Source of the DNA: Bacteroidota bacterium
GTDB taxonomy: Bacteria > Bacteroidota > Bacteroidia > AKYH767-A > OLB10
Assembly (NCBI GenBank): GCA_016714535.1
Contig: JADKDR010000004.1
Location: forward strand, 248,001-312,000
DNA: 64,000 nt
Direction: 5' to 3'
The notes beneath the pieces are model-generated. The model did not search any database, was not told the DNA's origin, and saw nothing but the letters and a program-made list of their open reading frames with translations. Positions 19,315 to 28,390 of the stretch are shown here, piece after piece. Each line of letters opens with the position of its first letter. The stretch's first letter is position 1. The position numbers were made by a program, and so were the translations under genes.

Positions 19315-22212
19315 TTATCTTTGAATTAAAAATTTTGATTCCTTTTTTTCTCCGCTTTCGTTTGTAACGGTTATGGTATATGTTCCTTGTGCAAATGCGC
19401 TCACATTTATAGAAGGGGAAACATCGCCATCAAAATTTTTTTGAAAAATCAACTTCGCATTCGCATCATGTATGGTTACGGTAACAGCCTGTTGATAGTC
19501 GCCAGCAATCATTAACAGCGTAGTGGCAGGATTAGGGAAAATTTTAATGGCCTGCCTGTTGCCGGTTTCATTGTTAATATCAAGTTGTACCACATTAAAA
19601 CATTGCGTAAGCATATCGCGTTGTGTATTTACGCCTCCGCTACCACCAGTTATATAAACAGCGTTGTTGTGTAACAGCAAGGCATTGGGCGAGTCGGTAC
19701 TATCAGCCGAACCATTATACACGAGCTTACCTTTAACCTGCCCATTAGCATCGTAGTATATAGTTGCGTAGTCAAGATTGGGTATCGCATTGGTTGTGTT
19801 GTCCATGGTAGATGCAATAATAATATTTCCGGCCGCATCCATAGTAATATCACTTGCATCATCATTACCTATAGCGGCTCCATTATTTGCTTGTGCCCAT
19901 ATATAGTTTCCATTGCCATCGTATTTCAACACCACAACATCGTCATTGGAGGTAAGTGTATCATTGTCTATATCTATATTGCCTGCCACATACACATTGC
20001 CTGCACCATCGGCAGTAATGGCTTTGCCATTATCATTTGCTCCTCCCGGCCCACTGTAAGTTTTGTTCCATTGCAAGTTACCTGCATTGTCATATTTAAG
20101 TGTAACTATATCCTTATAGGTTCCTCCCGATGCAGTTGCAAAACCAGTTACATATACATTTTCATTATTGTCGAGGTACATGCCACGGGCTTCATCATTT
20201 CCATTGGCACCATCAAGAGTTTTAAGCCATTGCTGGTTTCCGGCATTATCAAATTTTGCAATTAATAGGTCTGTGTTAGAGCCGTTGTAGGTGTTACCTA
20301 CGGCATATACATTACCGGCAGTTGTTACCTTGCATGTAATCCATTCATCATCACCATTACCGCTGCCATTTATACGCTTATCCCATTTTTTAGTACCATT
20401 GGTTTGATAGCAAATAATGAACGCATCGTTGTTAGATATTGCGTTTGGCGATTGATCGCTGCGCCCTGCCACATACACATTTTCGCTTGCATCAATTCCT
20501 ACACTAAACGCTTTATCGCTACCATTTACGGCAGCATAATTATAAGAGCGGGTCCATACTGTATCGCCCAATAAATTTAATTTGAGCGTATAATAATCAA
20601 ACGACTGATTGCTATTTCGTAAGTAACCGGCAACATAAATATGATTTGCACCCATAACCAAAGCATGCGCTTCGTCAGGGTTATAGGATGAGGTTCCGTT
20701 ATATTGTTTACTCCATGCGGTGTTGCCGTTTGCATCAATTTTGACAATACACATATTGCGATCCTGTTGATACGTAGTGGTGTAACCGGCAAGAAAAACT
20801 TCTCCTGCTGTATTGGTCACCATAGCTAGTGCATTATCTAAATTATCGCCAGAGCCATTGTATGAGGCAAGGTGGGTATTATTGCCTGCCATGTCATACC
20901 ATAATGCCAATGCATCCATATTAGGTGCGGTCTCGGTAAAACCTACCACAACTATATTCCCGTTTGGGTCGCGGGTTGCTGCCCCCACCTGGTCGTTGCT
21001 TGTACCGGTATGGTTATACGTTTGCGTCCACATTACATTACCCGCAGCATCATAACGCTGGGTAACCATATCGTTTACAATCGAGGCGGTTGGGTCGGTA
21101 TCGGTATAGCCAGTTATTACACACTCTGCAAAGCCTGTAGGAACAATACCCATAGGCACTTCATCATTACCTGCAGCACCTGCATATGTTATATTCCATT
21201 GAAATACGCCAGTGTTATTATACACAACGGTAGTGATGTTGAAATTGATACCGGCCGATGGGTCGAAATCGCTTTGCCCGGTTACGAAGACATTGCCTTG
21301 CCCATCCAAGGCAACGTGGGTAGCGCGATCATCATCCAGGTAATCATGTATGGCCTGCCATTGCTGGGTTCCTAAGGTATTGTATTTTACTGTTCCATAA
21401 TCAAAATTACTACCATTGTCGCTGCGGCCGGTAACTATTACATCGCCCCAGGTTTTGTCAACCACCATATCTGTAGCACGGTCGTTATCATTACGGTCAA
21501 ATAACTTCACCCATTGTTCCTGCCCTGCATCGTTATATTTAATGGTCATGTAATCATCGTTTTGCCCATTATTGCTGCGGCCGGTTACGTACACATTATT
21601 GCTATTGTCGGTTAGTACTTTTACCGGACGGTCGGTGCCGTTGCCAAAACCATTTTTTCTTTTTTCCCATTGCTGTTGCCCTGCGCTATTATATTTGATG
21701 GTAACATAATCTTCATTGCTATTTACCGATGGGTCGATGTCGCTTTGACCTGTTATGTAAACATTGCCATTATTGTCAGTGGTTATAGAATTGCTTTGGT
21801 CAGACTCATTGGCTAGATAATTATACGCAACTGTCCACACAATGCTTCCATTCAAGTCATATTTAATGGTAATAAAATCGTTACCGGTACCTGCTCCCTT
21901 TTGATAACCGGTTATATAAACATTGCTGGCATCAATGGCTATGGCCAATGCTTCATCGGGGCCATTACCTGCACCATCATACACGTTTTTCCAAATCAGG
22001 CTTCCGTTTTGATCATACTTTACCAGCAAAATATCGCGATTGCTTGAAGGTGTAATCGAATATCCGGCAGCATAACTATTATTGCTATTGTCTGTAAGCA
22101 CTGCATTGAACTTATCGCTAAAGTCGCCTTGCCCGTTGAAGCGGTTGTTGTACTGTGCCTTTAGGTGCAGCGCAGCTAAAATGGTCAGGAAAAGAAGAAA
22201 TGTTTTTTTCAT
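19315..22212 (-). CDS. SBBP-repeat protein with T9SS sorting domain
   Basis: 965 aa: signal peptide (1-19), then many roughly 50-residue SBBP/beta-propeller repeats of the type NVYVTGxSxxxxxNDDYxTIKYNxxGxxxW that fill residues 25-870. A C-terminal T9SS type A sorting domain (about 885-965) has IKIFPNPATTLLM and ends KKESKFLIQR. It should be exported by the type IX system and attached to the surface or released. It is the first gene of a tight operon with a lipoprotein, a YD-like protein and a DUF2490-like barrel. Repeats are asparagine- and aspartate-rich, which may indicate calcium binding. Binding partner unknown. Confidence 0.88.
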   Translation of the reverse strand: MKKTFLLFLTILAALHLKAQYNNRFNGQGDFSDKFNAVLTDNSNNSYAAGYSITPSSNRDILLVKYDQNGSLIWKNVYDGAGNGPDEALAIAIDASNVYITGYQKGAGTGNDFITIKYDLNGSIVWTVAYNYLANESDQSNSITTDNNGNVYITGQSDIDPSVNSNEDYVTIKYNSAGQQQWEKRKNGFGNGTDRPVKVLTDNSNNVYVTGRSNNGQNDDYMTIKYNDAGQEQWVKLFDRNDNDRATDMVVDKTWGDVIVTGRSDNGSNFDYGTVKYNTLGTQQWQAIHDYLDDDRATHVALDGQGNVFVTGQSDFDPSAGINFNITTVVYNNTGVFQWNITYAGAAGNDEVPMGIVPTGFAECVITGYTDTDPTASIVNDMVTQRYDAAGNVMWTQTYNHTGTSNDQVGAATRDPNGNIVVVGFTETAPNMDALALWYDMAGNNTHLASYNGSGDNLDNALAMVTNTAGEVFLAGYTTTYQQDRNMCIVKIDANGNTAWSKQYNGTSSYNPDEAHALVMGANHIYVAGYLRNSNQSFDYYTLKLNLLGDTVWTRSYNYAAVNGSDKAFSVGIDASENVYVAGRSDQSPNAISNNDAFIICYQTNGTKKWDKRINGSGNGDDEWITCKVTTAGNVYAVGNTYNGSNTDLLIAKFDNAGNQQWLKTLDGANGNDEARGMYLDNNENVYVTGFATASGGTYKDIVTLKYDNAGNLQWNKTYSGPGGANDNGKAITADGAGNVYVAGNIDIDNDTLTSNDDVVVLKYDGNGNYIWAQANNGAAIGNDDASDITMDAAGNIIIASTMDNTTNAIPNLDYATIYYDANGQVKGKLVYNGSADSTDSPNALLLHNNAVYITGGSGGVNTQRDMLTQCFNVVQLDINNETGNRQAIKIFPNPATTLLMIAGDYQQAVTVTIHDANAKLIFQKNFDGDVSPSINVSAFAQGTYTITVTNESGEKKESKFLIQR

Positions 22213-22317
22213 TTTAATATTCGTAAATTTTGTGCAGCAAGTTAATTGTCAAATTTGAGAACAATGGCCGAATAAAAAATTCAAAAACCATCTATCGAAT
22301 GAGCACAAAATAAATAA

Positions 22318-22325
22318 TAACTTTG
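22318..22325 (+). promoter_or_regulatory. Promoter -7 element of purQ (TAACTTTG)
   Basis: TAACTTTG fits TAnnTTTG and lies 25 bp before the purQ ATG, in the 138-bp divergent gap. No -33 element is clear. Confidence 0.5.
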
Positions 22326-22350
22326 TGTCGCAAAAAAAAAGTTTACCGAA

Positions 22351-23055
22351 ATGAAATTTGGAGTAGTTGTATTCCCCGGCAGCAATTGCGATCAGGACAT
22401 GATAGATGTACTTGAAAGCATGAAAGCCAAATATAAAAATGAGGTGGTGCGGTTATGGCACAAAGATCACGACCTGCAAGGCTGCGACTTTATTATCTTG
22501 CCTGGTGGCTTTAGTTATGGGGATTATCTGCGCTCGGGGGCTATAGCACGCTTTTCGCCTATCATGCAAGAGGTGTGCGAGTTTGCTGATAAGGGTGGCT
22601 TTGTGATGGGAGTATGCAATGGGTTCCAGATATTATGCGAAGCACATCTGTTGCCCGGGGCGCTGCTACACAATAATACCAGGAGGTTTGTTTGCAAAAA
22701 TGTATTTATAAAAGCAATAAGCGATGAGTTTATTATTACCAGCAAACTTAGCACAACCAAAGCATTAAAAATTCCTATTGCTCATGGAGAAGGAAAATTT
22801 TATGCGGACGATAATGCCATGCGCGATATCTATCAACATAATCAAATCGTATTTAAGTATTGTGATGCCAATGCTGTGGTTACAAGTGATGCCAATCCCA
22901 ATGGCAGCATGGATTGCATAGCGGGCATATCCAACCGAACCAAAAATGTTTTTGGTATGATGCCACACCCTGAGCGAGCAGCCGATGCCGCACTGGGCAA
23001 TACAGATGGGTTGCTCATTTTTCAAAGCATCTTTAATTCGATAGAAGTAGTCTAA
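22351..23055 (+). CDS. purQ: Phosphoribosylformylglycinamidine synthase, glutaminase subunit
   Basis: PurQ supplies ammonia from glutamine to PurL in the fourth step of purine synthesis. The 234-aa protein is a class I glutamine amidotransferase: FPGSNCDQDM at the N-terminus, GGFSYGDYLRSGAIA, the nucleophile Cys89 in GVCNGFQIL, and the His/Glu pair in MMPHPERAAD. The length matches stand-alone PurQ. It is divergent from the envelope operon. purL and purS are not in the window. A weak hairpin lies at 23063-23077, before the next gene. Confidence 0.96.
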   Translation: MKFGVVVFPGSNCDQDMIDVLESMKAKYKNEVVRLWHKDHDLQGCDFIILPGGFSYGDYLRSGAIARFSPIMQEVCEFADKGGFVMGVCNGFQILCEAHLLPGALLHNNTRRFVCKNVFIKAISDEFIITSKLSTTKALKIPIAHGEGKFYADDNAMRDIYQHNQIVFKYCDANAVVTSDANPNGSMDCIAGISNRTKNVFGMMPHPERAADAALGNTDGLLIFQSIFNSIEVV

Positions 23056-23148
23056 TCTTGTTAATAGCATCGCTATTCTAAACTGAATTTTTTTATTCCT
23101 TTTTTACTCCCGATTTAATTTTTCAACTTGCGCTTTATAAGCAAACTT

Positions 23149-24771
23149 GTGCGCATACTTAAAAAAATATCATCACTAAGCATTCTAATTTATTTGCTTG
23201 CCTTGCTTACAAGCTGCGCCATTCGTGTTGTTCCCAGCGGTGGCACCAAGGATGCTGCACCACCTGCTTATGTCAAATCTTTGCCTGCAAACTATGCTAC
23301 TAATTTTACCGGAAACGAAATTGAAATTGTATTTGATGAAAACATTGTACTCTCGCAAGCTGACAGGCAAGTAATTGTATCGCCAATCATGCAACCAAAG
23401 CCTGAAGTAAGCAGTCGCAGGAATCGTTTAAAATTAAAGTTACCAGAAAGTCTTACTCCCAATACAACGTATACCATTAACTTTGGAAATGCCATTACTG
23501 ATTTGCATGAAGGCAATGCCTATGGAGGATTTCAGTTTGTTTTCAGCACGGGCAGTATAATTGATTCGTTAAAATTTTCGGGAACTATTTTGCATGCCTC
23601 CGACTTGCATGCAGAGAAAAGCGTATTGGCAATGTTGTATAGTGACACAGATGATAGTTGCATTTATAAACACGAGCCCGATTATTACAGCCTCACTGAC
23701 GAATCTGGAAATTTCACTATAAAAAATATTCGCCCCGGAACTTACAAGCTTTTTGGAATGAAGGATGTTAGCAACAATCTAATGTTTGAAAAAGGGGCAG
23801 ACATGATTGCTTTTAACACGCAATCATTGCAAATACCGCGTGATAGTATGGCAACGATGCTTATGTTTAATGAGCGCGATTATTTTCCAAAACTAAAATC
23901 AGCTAAAAAAGATTTGAAGGGCCGTATAAAAATTATCACCTCTGCAGCAGTGCCAGATTTTGATTTCGATGTCTTAAACAAATCTATCAGCAAAGAAAAA
24001 TGTACCATCATAAAAAACCTGGGCAACGATACGTTATTCTTGTTTTATAATGATAGCATGGCTGATAGCCTCAACATGGTATTGCGCAACGGCAGCCTAT
24101 TGCTCGATACCGTTTTTATAGAATTAAAATCGAAGCGCTCCGCTTCAGGTGGCCGTGGTGAAACCGCTTTAGGCGGCTCCATTATTTCTAATCTATCAGG
24201 CAATTTTCTCGACCTAGGAAAATTACTGCATTTGAATTTTCAATTTCCTGTTCAAACTATCGACAGCAGTAAAATAACTTTACGCATAGATAGTATTGCT
24301 ACAAGTCCCATAGTATTAACCTTTGCTAACGAGCATCGTATGCAACTGGTGATGAACCACAACATGCTTCCCGGCAAACGATATGAGCTAAGTTTATTGC
24401 CCGGTGCATTTACCGATTTGCTAGGCAATAAAAACGATACCACTATCATTACCTGGAATACCCGCGAACCAAGATACTACGGAACGTTTACAGTAACCGT
24501 TAGTAATCTTGACATCAACAATAAAATTATTCAACTGGTAACTGAAAAAGATGAGGTGGTGGCAGCACAAAAATTGAATTCAACAAAAATTGAATTTAAT
24601 AATCTGGAGCCAATGCTGTATCGTGTAAAATTAATTGATGATAATAATGGCAATGGCATATTTGATTCGGGTATGTATTATACTAAAAGACAACCTGAAC
24701 GTGTGCATTATTTTCCTAAGACCATCAATATCCGGTCTAATTGGGATGTTAGTGAGGAGTGGAAATTTTAA
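23149..24771 (+). CDS. Lipoprotein with SbsA-type Ig-like (Big_5) domain
   Basis: 540 aa from GTG 23149; a TTG at 23128 is the only other start, and no ATG is available. The N-terminus LSILIYLLALLTSC is a lipoprotein signal. The mature protein starts with the PSGGTKDAAPP motif, then a Big_5/SbsA-like Ig domain (IVFDENIVL, LTPNTTYTINFG) and repeated beta-sandwich units, ending IRSNWDVSEEWKF. This architecture is common in Bacteroidota but has no assigned role; an outer-membrane lipoprotein in envelope or cell-surface structure is likely. It may share a transcript with purQ (gap about 90 bp). The non-ATG start suggests low translation. Confidence 0.82.
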   Translation: MRILKKISSLSILIYLLALLTSCAIRVVPSGGTKDAAPPAYVKSLPANYATNFTGNEIEIVFDENIVLSQADRQVIVSPIMQPKPEVSSRRNRLKLKLPESLTPNTTYTINFGNAITDLHEGNAYGGFQFVFSTGSIIDSLKFSGTILHASDLHAEKSVLAMLYSDTDDSCIYKHEPDYYSLTDESGNFTIKNIRPGTYKLFGMKDVSNNLMFEKGADMIAFNTQSLQIPRDSMATMLMFNERDYFPKLKSAKKDLKGRIKIITSAAVPDFDFDVLNKSISKEKCTIIKNLGNDTLFLFYNDSMADSLNMVLRNGSLLLDTVFIELKSKRSASGGRGETALGGSIISNLSGNFLDLGKLLHLNFQFPVQTIDSSKITLRIDSIATSPIVLTFANEHRMQLVMNHNMLPGKRYELSLLPGAFTDLLGNKNDTTIITWNTREPRYYGTFTVTVSNLDINNKIIQLVTEKDEVVAAQKLNSTKIEFNNLEPMLYRVKLIDDNNGNGIFDSGMYYTKRQPERVHYFPKTINIRSNWDVSEEWKF

Positions 24772-24826
24772 ATAAAATGAAGTGTGTGTTTAATTCCTTA
24801 TTAATTGATTTCTTTTGTAGGATATG

Positions 24827-24871
24827 CAAAAAAAATCGCCCCGATTTTGCTTCAGCAAAATCGGGGCGATT
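24827..24871 (-). terminator. Strong rho-independent terminator of gltA
   Basis: A perfect 17-bp stem (24834-24850 against 24855-24871) with a TTCA loop. The A-run at 24827-24835 becomes a U-run on the minus strand, so it terminates gltA. The plus side has no T-run. Confidence 0.92.
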
Positions 24872-24892
24872 ACATTTATAACAGTTTATTAG

Positions 24893-26215
24893 TTAGTCTA
24901 TCACCGGTACAATATTTTCTTCAATCTTTTTTTGAATCCATTGTGTGGTTACCGAACTTGGCCGTTCGATGGGCGAGCCAAGCGCTCTATCCCAAAGCAA
25001 CGATGTAAGCACTCCAATAGCCCGCGATACTCCAAACAATACGGTATAAAAGTCATACTCTGTTAATCCATAATGCATAAGTAATATACCTGAATGCGCA
25101 TCAACGTTAGGCCATGGGTTTTTAATCTTACCTGTTGACTTCAATATTTCGGGAGTAACTTCATATAGTAACTGTACAATTTTAAACAACTCATCATCGG
25201 CCATATTTTCTTTTGCAAAATCCTGTTGCGCTGTGTAGCGAGGATCTGTTTTTCGTAAAACGGCATGCCCGTATCCGGGCACAACGCGTCCTTCGGCAAG
25301 TGTGCTTTTAATGTATGCAGCAAGTTGTTCTTTACTAGGCATTCCTCTAAACTCTTCGCGCAATTCCAATATCCAACGTGCAACCTCTTGTGCAGCCAAG
25401 CCATGCAATGGGCCTGCCAATCCGTTCATTCCTGCTGCAAGCGATAGGTAGGCATCGCTCAAGGCACTACCAACCAGATGTGTAGTATGTGCTGATACAT
25501 TTCCTCCTTCGTGATCAACATGTATGGTTAAATACAGGCGCATCAATTTGCGCATTCCGCGGCTGTCAAACCCAAGCATGTGGGCAAAGTTGGCAGCCCA
25601 ATCCAATTTAGGATTTGGTTCAATATGTACTCCTCCTTTATACATGTTGCGATATATATAAGCCGCTATTCTGGGTAGTCGTGCTATCAGGGTAATTACA
25701 TCTTCAAACATGGGATCCCAATACTCCTTCTTGTTCATTCCCTCGCGGTAGCGTTGTGCAAATTGACTTTCAGTTTGTAATGCCATTATAGCCATACTAA
25801 ACTGCGTCATAGGATGTGTTTTGGCCGGCAACTTATCAAGCATATCAAATACATGCTTTGGCACGGTAGCGCGCTTCATCCACTCATTATTAATTTCCTT
25901 AACGTCCTGCTCGGTTGGCAAATCGCCTGTAAGCAATAGATAAAACATTCCTTCGGGCAAGGGTTCTGGTCCTTCACTGCTATGCGGCAATTTTTCGCGC
26001 AATTCCGGAATAGAATAACCACGAAAACGAATCCCCTCTTCGCTATCCAGTTTAGAGGTTTCGGTAATCATACCTATCATCCCTTTCATGCCACTATATA
26101 CTTGCTCTACCGTATATTCGCCTAGCTTAAAGTTTCCATGCTGCTTAACAATGTCTTTGATTTGCGCTGCAACGGGTGTAGCTTTCTCAATAAATTTTTG
26201 CTTTATGCGTTCCAT
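24893..26215 (-). CDS. gltA: Citrate synthase, eukaryotic (mitochondrial) type
   Basis: Condenses oxaloacetate and acetyl-CoA, the entry step of the TCA cycle. The 440-aa protein has the active-site motifs GLAGPLHGLAAQEV (His), PGYGHAVLRKTDPRY (His) and NVDAHSGILL (Asp). Its N-terminal half (GMKGMIGMITETSKLDSEEGIRFRGYSIPEL) and the motifs above resemble mitochondrial citrate synthase rather than the E. coli-type hexameric enzyme, which has a different N-terminal domain. Such enzymes occur in some Bacteroidota. It follows the membrane-protein gene at 26239-26649 by 23 bp and is last before a strong terminator. Confidence 0.95.
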   Translation of the reverse strand: MERIKQKFIEKATPVAAQIKDIVKQHGNFKLGEYTVEQVYSGMKGMIGMITETSKLDSEEGIRFRGYSIPELREKLPHSSEGPEPLPEGMFYLLLTGDLPTEQDVKEINNEWMKRATVPKHVFDMLDKLPAKTHPMTQFSMAIMALQTESQFAQRYREGMNKKEYWDPMFEDVITLIARLPRIAAYIYRNMYKGGVHIEPNPKLDWAANFAHMLGFDSRGMRKLMRLYLTIHVDHEGGNVSAHTTHLVGSALSDAYLSLAAGMNGLAGPLHGLAAQEVARWILELREEFRGMPSKEQLAAYIKSTLAEGRVVPGYGHAVLRKTDPRYTAQQDFAKENMADDELFKIVQLLYEVTPEILKSTGKIKNPWPNVDAHSGILLMHYGLTEYDFYTVLFGVSRAIGVLTSLLWDRALGSPIERPSSVTTQWIQKKIEENIVPVID

Positions 26216-26238
26216 TTTATTTTAAAAAAAACAACTTT

Positions 26239-26649
26239 TTATATCAGATTTCCTTTATTTAATAACGTTAGTTCCTGAAGGCCTTTTACTTCATAATACG
26301 ATTTCTTTTTACTCCGATACTTCTCATCCGAAATATCCATTTCTCTTATCATGATAGTAAGGGCAATAATAAACCCAATAATTACTACTATCCAAATTAT
26401 GCGCTCAGCCAGTTTTTTAGTATTACGATTACTGCTTTTTTTCTTTACTTTAATTTTCCTTTTAACCTTGATGCGCCTTTTTACTCTGCGTCTTCCTGAT
26501 GGTTCTTTAATTCCCCTTGTCCAATTGGGATACCCTTCGTCTCCTTCTATCGAAGTATCATCGCTAATTTCTCCATCAGTATCGAGTTCTTCGTGATCTT
26601 CCGGCAAATCCAGATTTTCAGGCTTAATATGTTCGTTTTCGTTTGGCAT
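26239..26649 (-). CDS. Small single-pass membrane protein, unknown
   Basis: 136 aa with an unusual charge layout: an acidic N-terminus (residues 1-42, rich in Asp/Glu), a strongly basic block (RRRVKRRIKVKRKIKVKKK, about 53-71), one transmembrane helix (RIIWIVVIIGFIIALTIMI, about 83-101), and a short polar tail. The positive-inside rule places the N-terminus in the cytoplasm. It lies between eno (30 bp) and gltA (23 bp) on the same strand, so the three are probably co-transcribed. The basic block could bind RNA, DNA or lipid; the function is unknown. Confidence 0.75.
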   Translation of the reverse strand: MPNENEHIKPENLDLPEDHEELDTDGEISDDTSIEGDEGYPNWTRGIKEPSGRRRVKRRIKVKRKIKVKKKSSNRNTKKLAERIIWIVVIIGFIIALTIMIREMDISDEKYRSKKKSYYEVKGLQELTLLNKGNLI

Positions 26650-26678
26650 GGCTGGTCAAGGCAAAATTTACGTAGCAA

Positions 26679-27968
26679 TTATCTTGCAAATTTAAATTCA
26701 CGGCCACGATAAATGGCTGCACTTCCAAGTATTTCTTCTATTCGAAGTAGTTGGTTGTACTTTGCCATACGATCGCTACGCGACAGCGACCCTGTTTTTA
26801 TTTGACCACAGTTTAGCGCTACTGCCAAATCGGCTATGGTACTATCTTCCGTTTCGCCACTACGGTGGCTCATAACGGTGGTATAGTTATTACGCTTGGC
26901 CAATTGCACGGCATCTATCGTTTCGGTTAATGAGCCTATTTGGTTTACCTTTATTAAAATCGAATTGGCAATACCCTTATTTATTCCATCCTGTAAACGT
27001 AAAGGGTTGGTAACAAACAAATCGTCACCTACCAGCTGTATCTTTTTCCCTAAAGCGTCTGTAAGTTTTTTCCAACCATCCCAATCATCTTCTGCCAATC
27101 CATCTTCGATGCTGATAATGGGATACTTCTTACACCAATCGCTCCAATAGTTAACCATCTCAGCACTTGAAAGTTTATCGCCTGTCGATTTTTTGAAAAT
27201 GTACATTCCGCTAGCCTCGTCATAAAACTCGGTAGCAGCAGCATCCATAGCGATATATACATTTTCGCCCGGCTTATATCCGGCATTTTCTATGGCTTTA
27301 AGAACCATTTGTATTGCTTCTTCGTTCGATTTAATGTTAGGTGCAAAGCCACCTTCATCTCCCACATTGGTCGAAAGATTATTGTCTTTAAGTACTTTTT
27401 TTAAGCTATGAAAAATTTCGGCACCCATACGCAAAGCATCAGCAAAGGTATCGGCCCCAATAGGCATCACCATGAACTCTTGAAAATCGATAGAGTTGTC
27501 GGCATGTGCACCGCCATTCAATATATTCATCATTGGAATAGGCAACTCAGTGGCAGCTACACCGCCCAGGTAGCGAAACAAAGGCAGGCTAAGCTCTTGT
27601 GCAGCGGCATGTGCCACCGCAAGCGAAACTCCTAAAATAGCATTGGCACCAAGGTTTGCTTTGTTGGGTGTATTGTCCAACTGTAGCATGATGTTGTCAA
27701 TATCCGCCTGTGCAAATACCGAAACTCCGTTGAGTTCTTCAGCAATGGCAGTATTGCAATTTTCAACTGCACGTAATACTCCTTTGCCCAGGTATCGGCT
27801 ACTATCATTATCACGCAACTCTACCGCCTCGTGTTTTCCTGTACTAGCTCCGGAAGGAACCGCAGCGCGCCCCAAAATTCCATTCGTTGTAGTAACTTCT
27901 ACCTCGATGGTTGGGTTGCCACGTGAATCTAAAATTTCTCTTGCATGTATGCCCAGTATTGTACTCAT
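26679..27968 (-). CDS. eno: Enolase
   Basis: Interconverts 2-phosphoglycerate and phosphoenolpyruvate in glycolysis. The 429-aa protein shows all family landmarks: ILDSRGNPTIEVEV, GASTGKHEAVELRD, the Mg ligand region SIEDGLAEDDWDGWKKLT, the catalytic Lys in ILIKVNQIG, and the signature SHRSGETEDS. Full length, start ATG 27968. It is the first gene of a likely eno-26239-gltA operon; its promoter should lie in the 422-bp divergent gap towards rnr. Confidence 0.98.
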   Translation of the reverse strand: MSTILGIHAREILDSRGNPTIEVEVTTTNGILGRAAVPSGASTGKHEAVELRDNDSSRYLGKGVLRAVENCNTAIAEELNGVSVFAQADIDNIMLQLDNTPNKANLGANAILGVSLAVAHAAAQELSLPLFRYLGGVAATELPIPMMNILNGGAHADNSIDFQEFMVMPIGADTFADALRMGAEIFHSLKKVLKDNNLSTNVGDEGGFAPNIKSNEEAIQMVLKAIENAGYKPGENVYIAMDAAATEFYDEASGMYIFKKSTGDKLSSAEMVNYWSDWCKKYPIISIEDGLAEDDWDGWKKLTDALGKKIQLVGDDLFVTNPLRLQDGINKGIANSILIKVNQIGSLTETIDAVQLAKRNNYTTVMSHRSGETEDSTIADLAVALNCGQIKTGSLSRSDRMAKYNQLLRIEEILGSAAIYRGREFKFAR

Positions 27969-28058
27969 GATTGCCTGTTTATAACCATTTTTTATAAGCG
28001 TGCAAATGTAGTCAAATACCTTGTTAGTTTTTTAGATGGATAAATTTTATACTTTTTT

Positions 28059-28090
28059 TTTGATGGATAAATTCTGTCTGGGTATGTTTG
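28059..28090 (+). promoter_or_regulatory. Canonical Bacteroidota promoter for a small transcript
   Basis: TTTG (28059-28062) and TATGTTTG (28083-28090) are separated by 20 bp. This matches the -33 TTTG / -7 TAnnTTTG promoter with ideal spacing. It predicts a start near 28097, well before the separate rnr promoter. Confidence 0.65.
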
Positions 28091-28243
28091 GTAGCTTCAG
28101 CTACGAAATCGGCATGGTTAAAACCTGCCTAGCTTTGCTCGGCAATATGTTAGGGCATCATTGCCCAACTTCCTTGCTTGCGGTTTTCATCCTCCACGTG
28201 AATCTGCATTTTTTAAAAAGTAAATCTTACCGGTTTTCTGGCA

Positions 28244-28265
28244 AAACGTATATAGTTATGGTTAC
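28244..28265 (-). repeat. Copy of the recurrent 22-bp motif
   Basis: On the minus strand this reads GTAAC-CATAA-CTATATACGTTT, inside the candidate small RNA region between eno and rnr. Confidence 0.55.
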
Positions 28266-28284
28266 TAATTATTTTAGGTGTAAT

Positions 28285-28320
28285 GGGCCTCCCTTTTGTG
28301 TTCACAACAAAGGCCCTTTT
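28285..28320 (+). terminator. Terminator of the candidate small RNA
   Basis: GGGCCT (28285-28290) pairs with AGGCCC (28311-28316) and TTGTG (28296-28300) with CACAA (28303-28307), with an internal loop; TTTT follows. It ends 40 bp before the rnr promoter. Confidence 0.65.
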
Positions 28321-28360
28321 GTTTACCTTTTATTAAAATAAAAGATTCAATAATATACGT

Positions 28361-28368
28361 TACCTTTG
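28361..28368 (+). promoter_or_regulatory. Promoter -7 element of rnr (TACCTTTG)
   Basis: TACCTTTG fits TAnnTTTG, 22 bp before the rnr ATG. No clear -33 element is present. Confidence 0.5.
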
Positions 28369-28390
28369 CATCGGCTTTTACTATATAAAT

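Larger units (their letters stand above)
28097..28320 (+). ncRNA. Candidate structured small RNA between eno and rnr
   Basis: The segment has its own promoter (28059-28090) and terminator (28285-28320), predicting a transcript of about 225 nt. It contains hairpins GGCA-T-GGTT/AACC-TGCC (28111-28129) and GTTAGGGCA/TGCCCAAC (28149-28169). GGCAAT (28141-28146) can pair instead with ATTGCC (28160-28165), which competes with the second hairpin. A further hairpin GTAGCT/AGCTAC (28091-28104) straddles the predicted start. The plus-strand reading frame through it crosses the terminator and looks spurious. It does not match tmRNA, SRP RNA or RNase P signatures that I know; 6S RNA cannot be excluded. 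Confidence 0.45.

Noticed and set aside
28036..28341. A 101-codon plus-strand frame between eno and rnr
   Set aside because: It runs through the predicted promoter, the hairpins and the terminator, and has no recognisable protein features; a non-coding RNA fits better.
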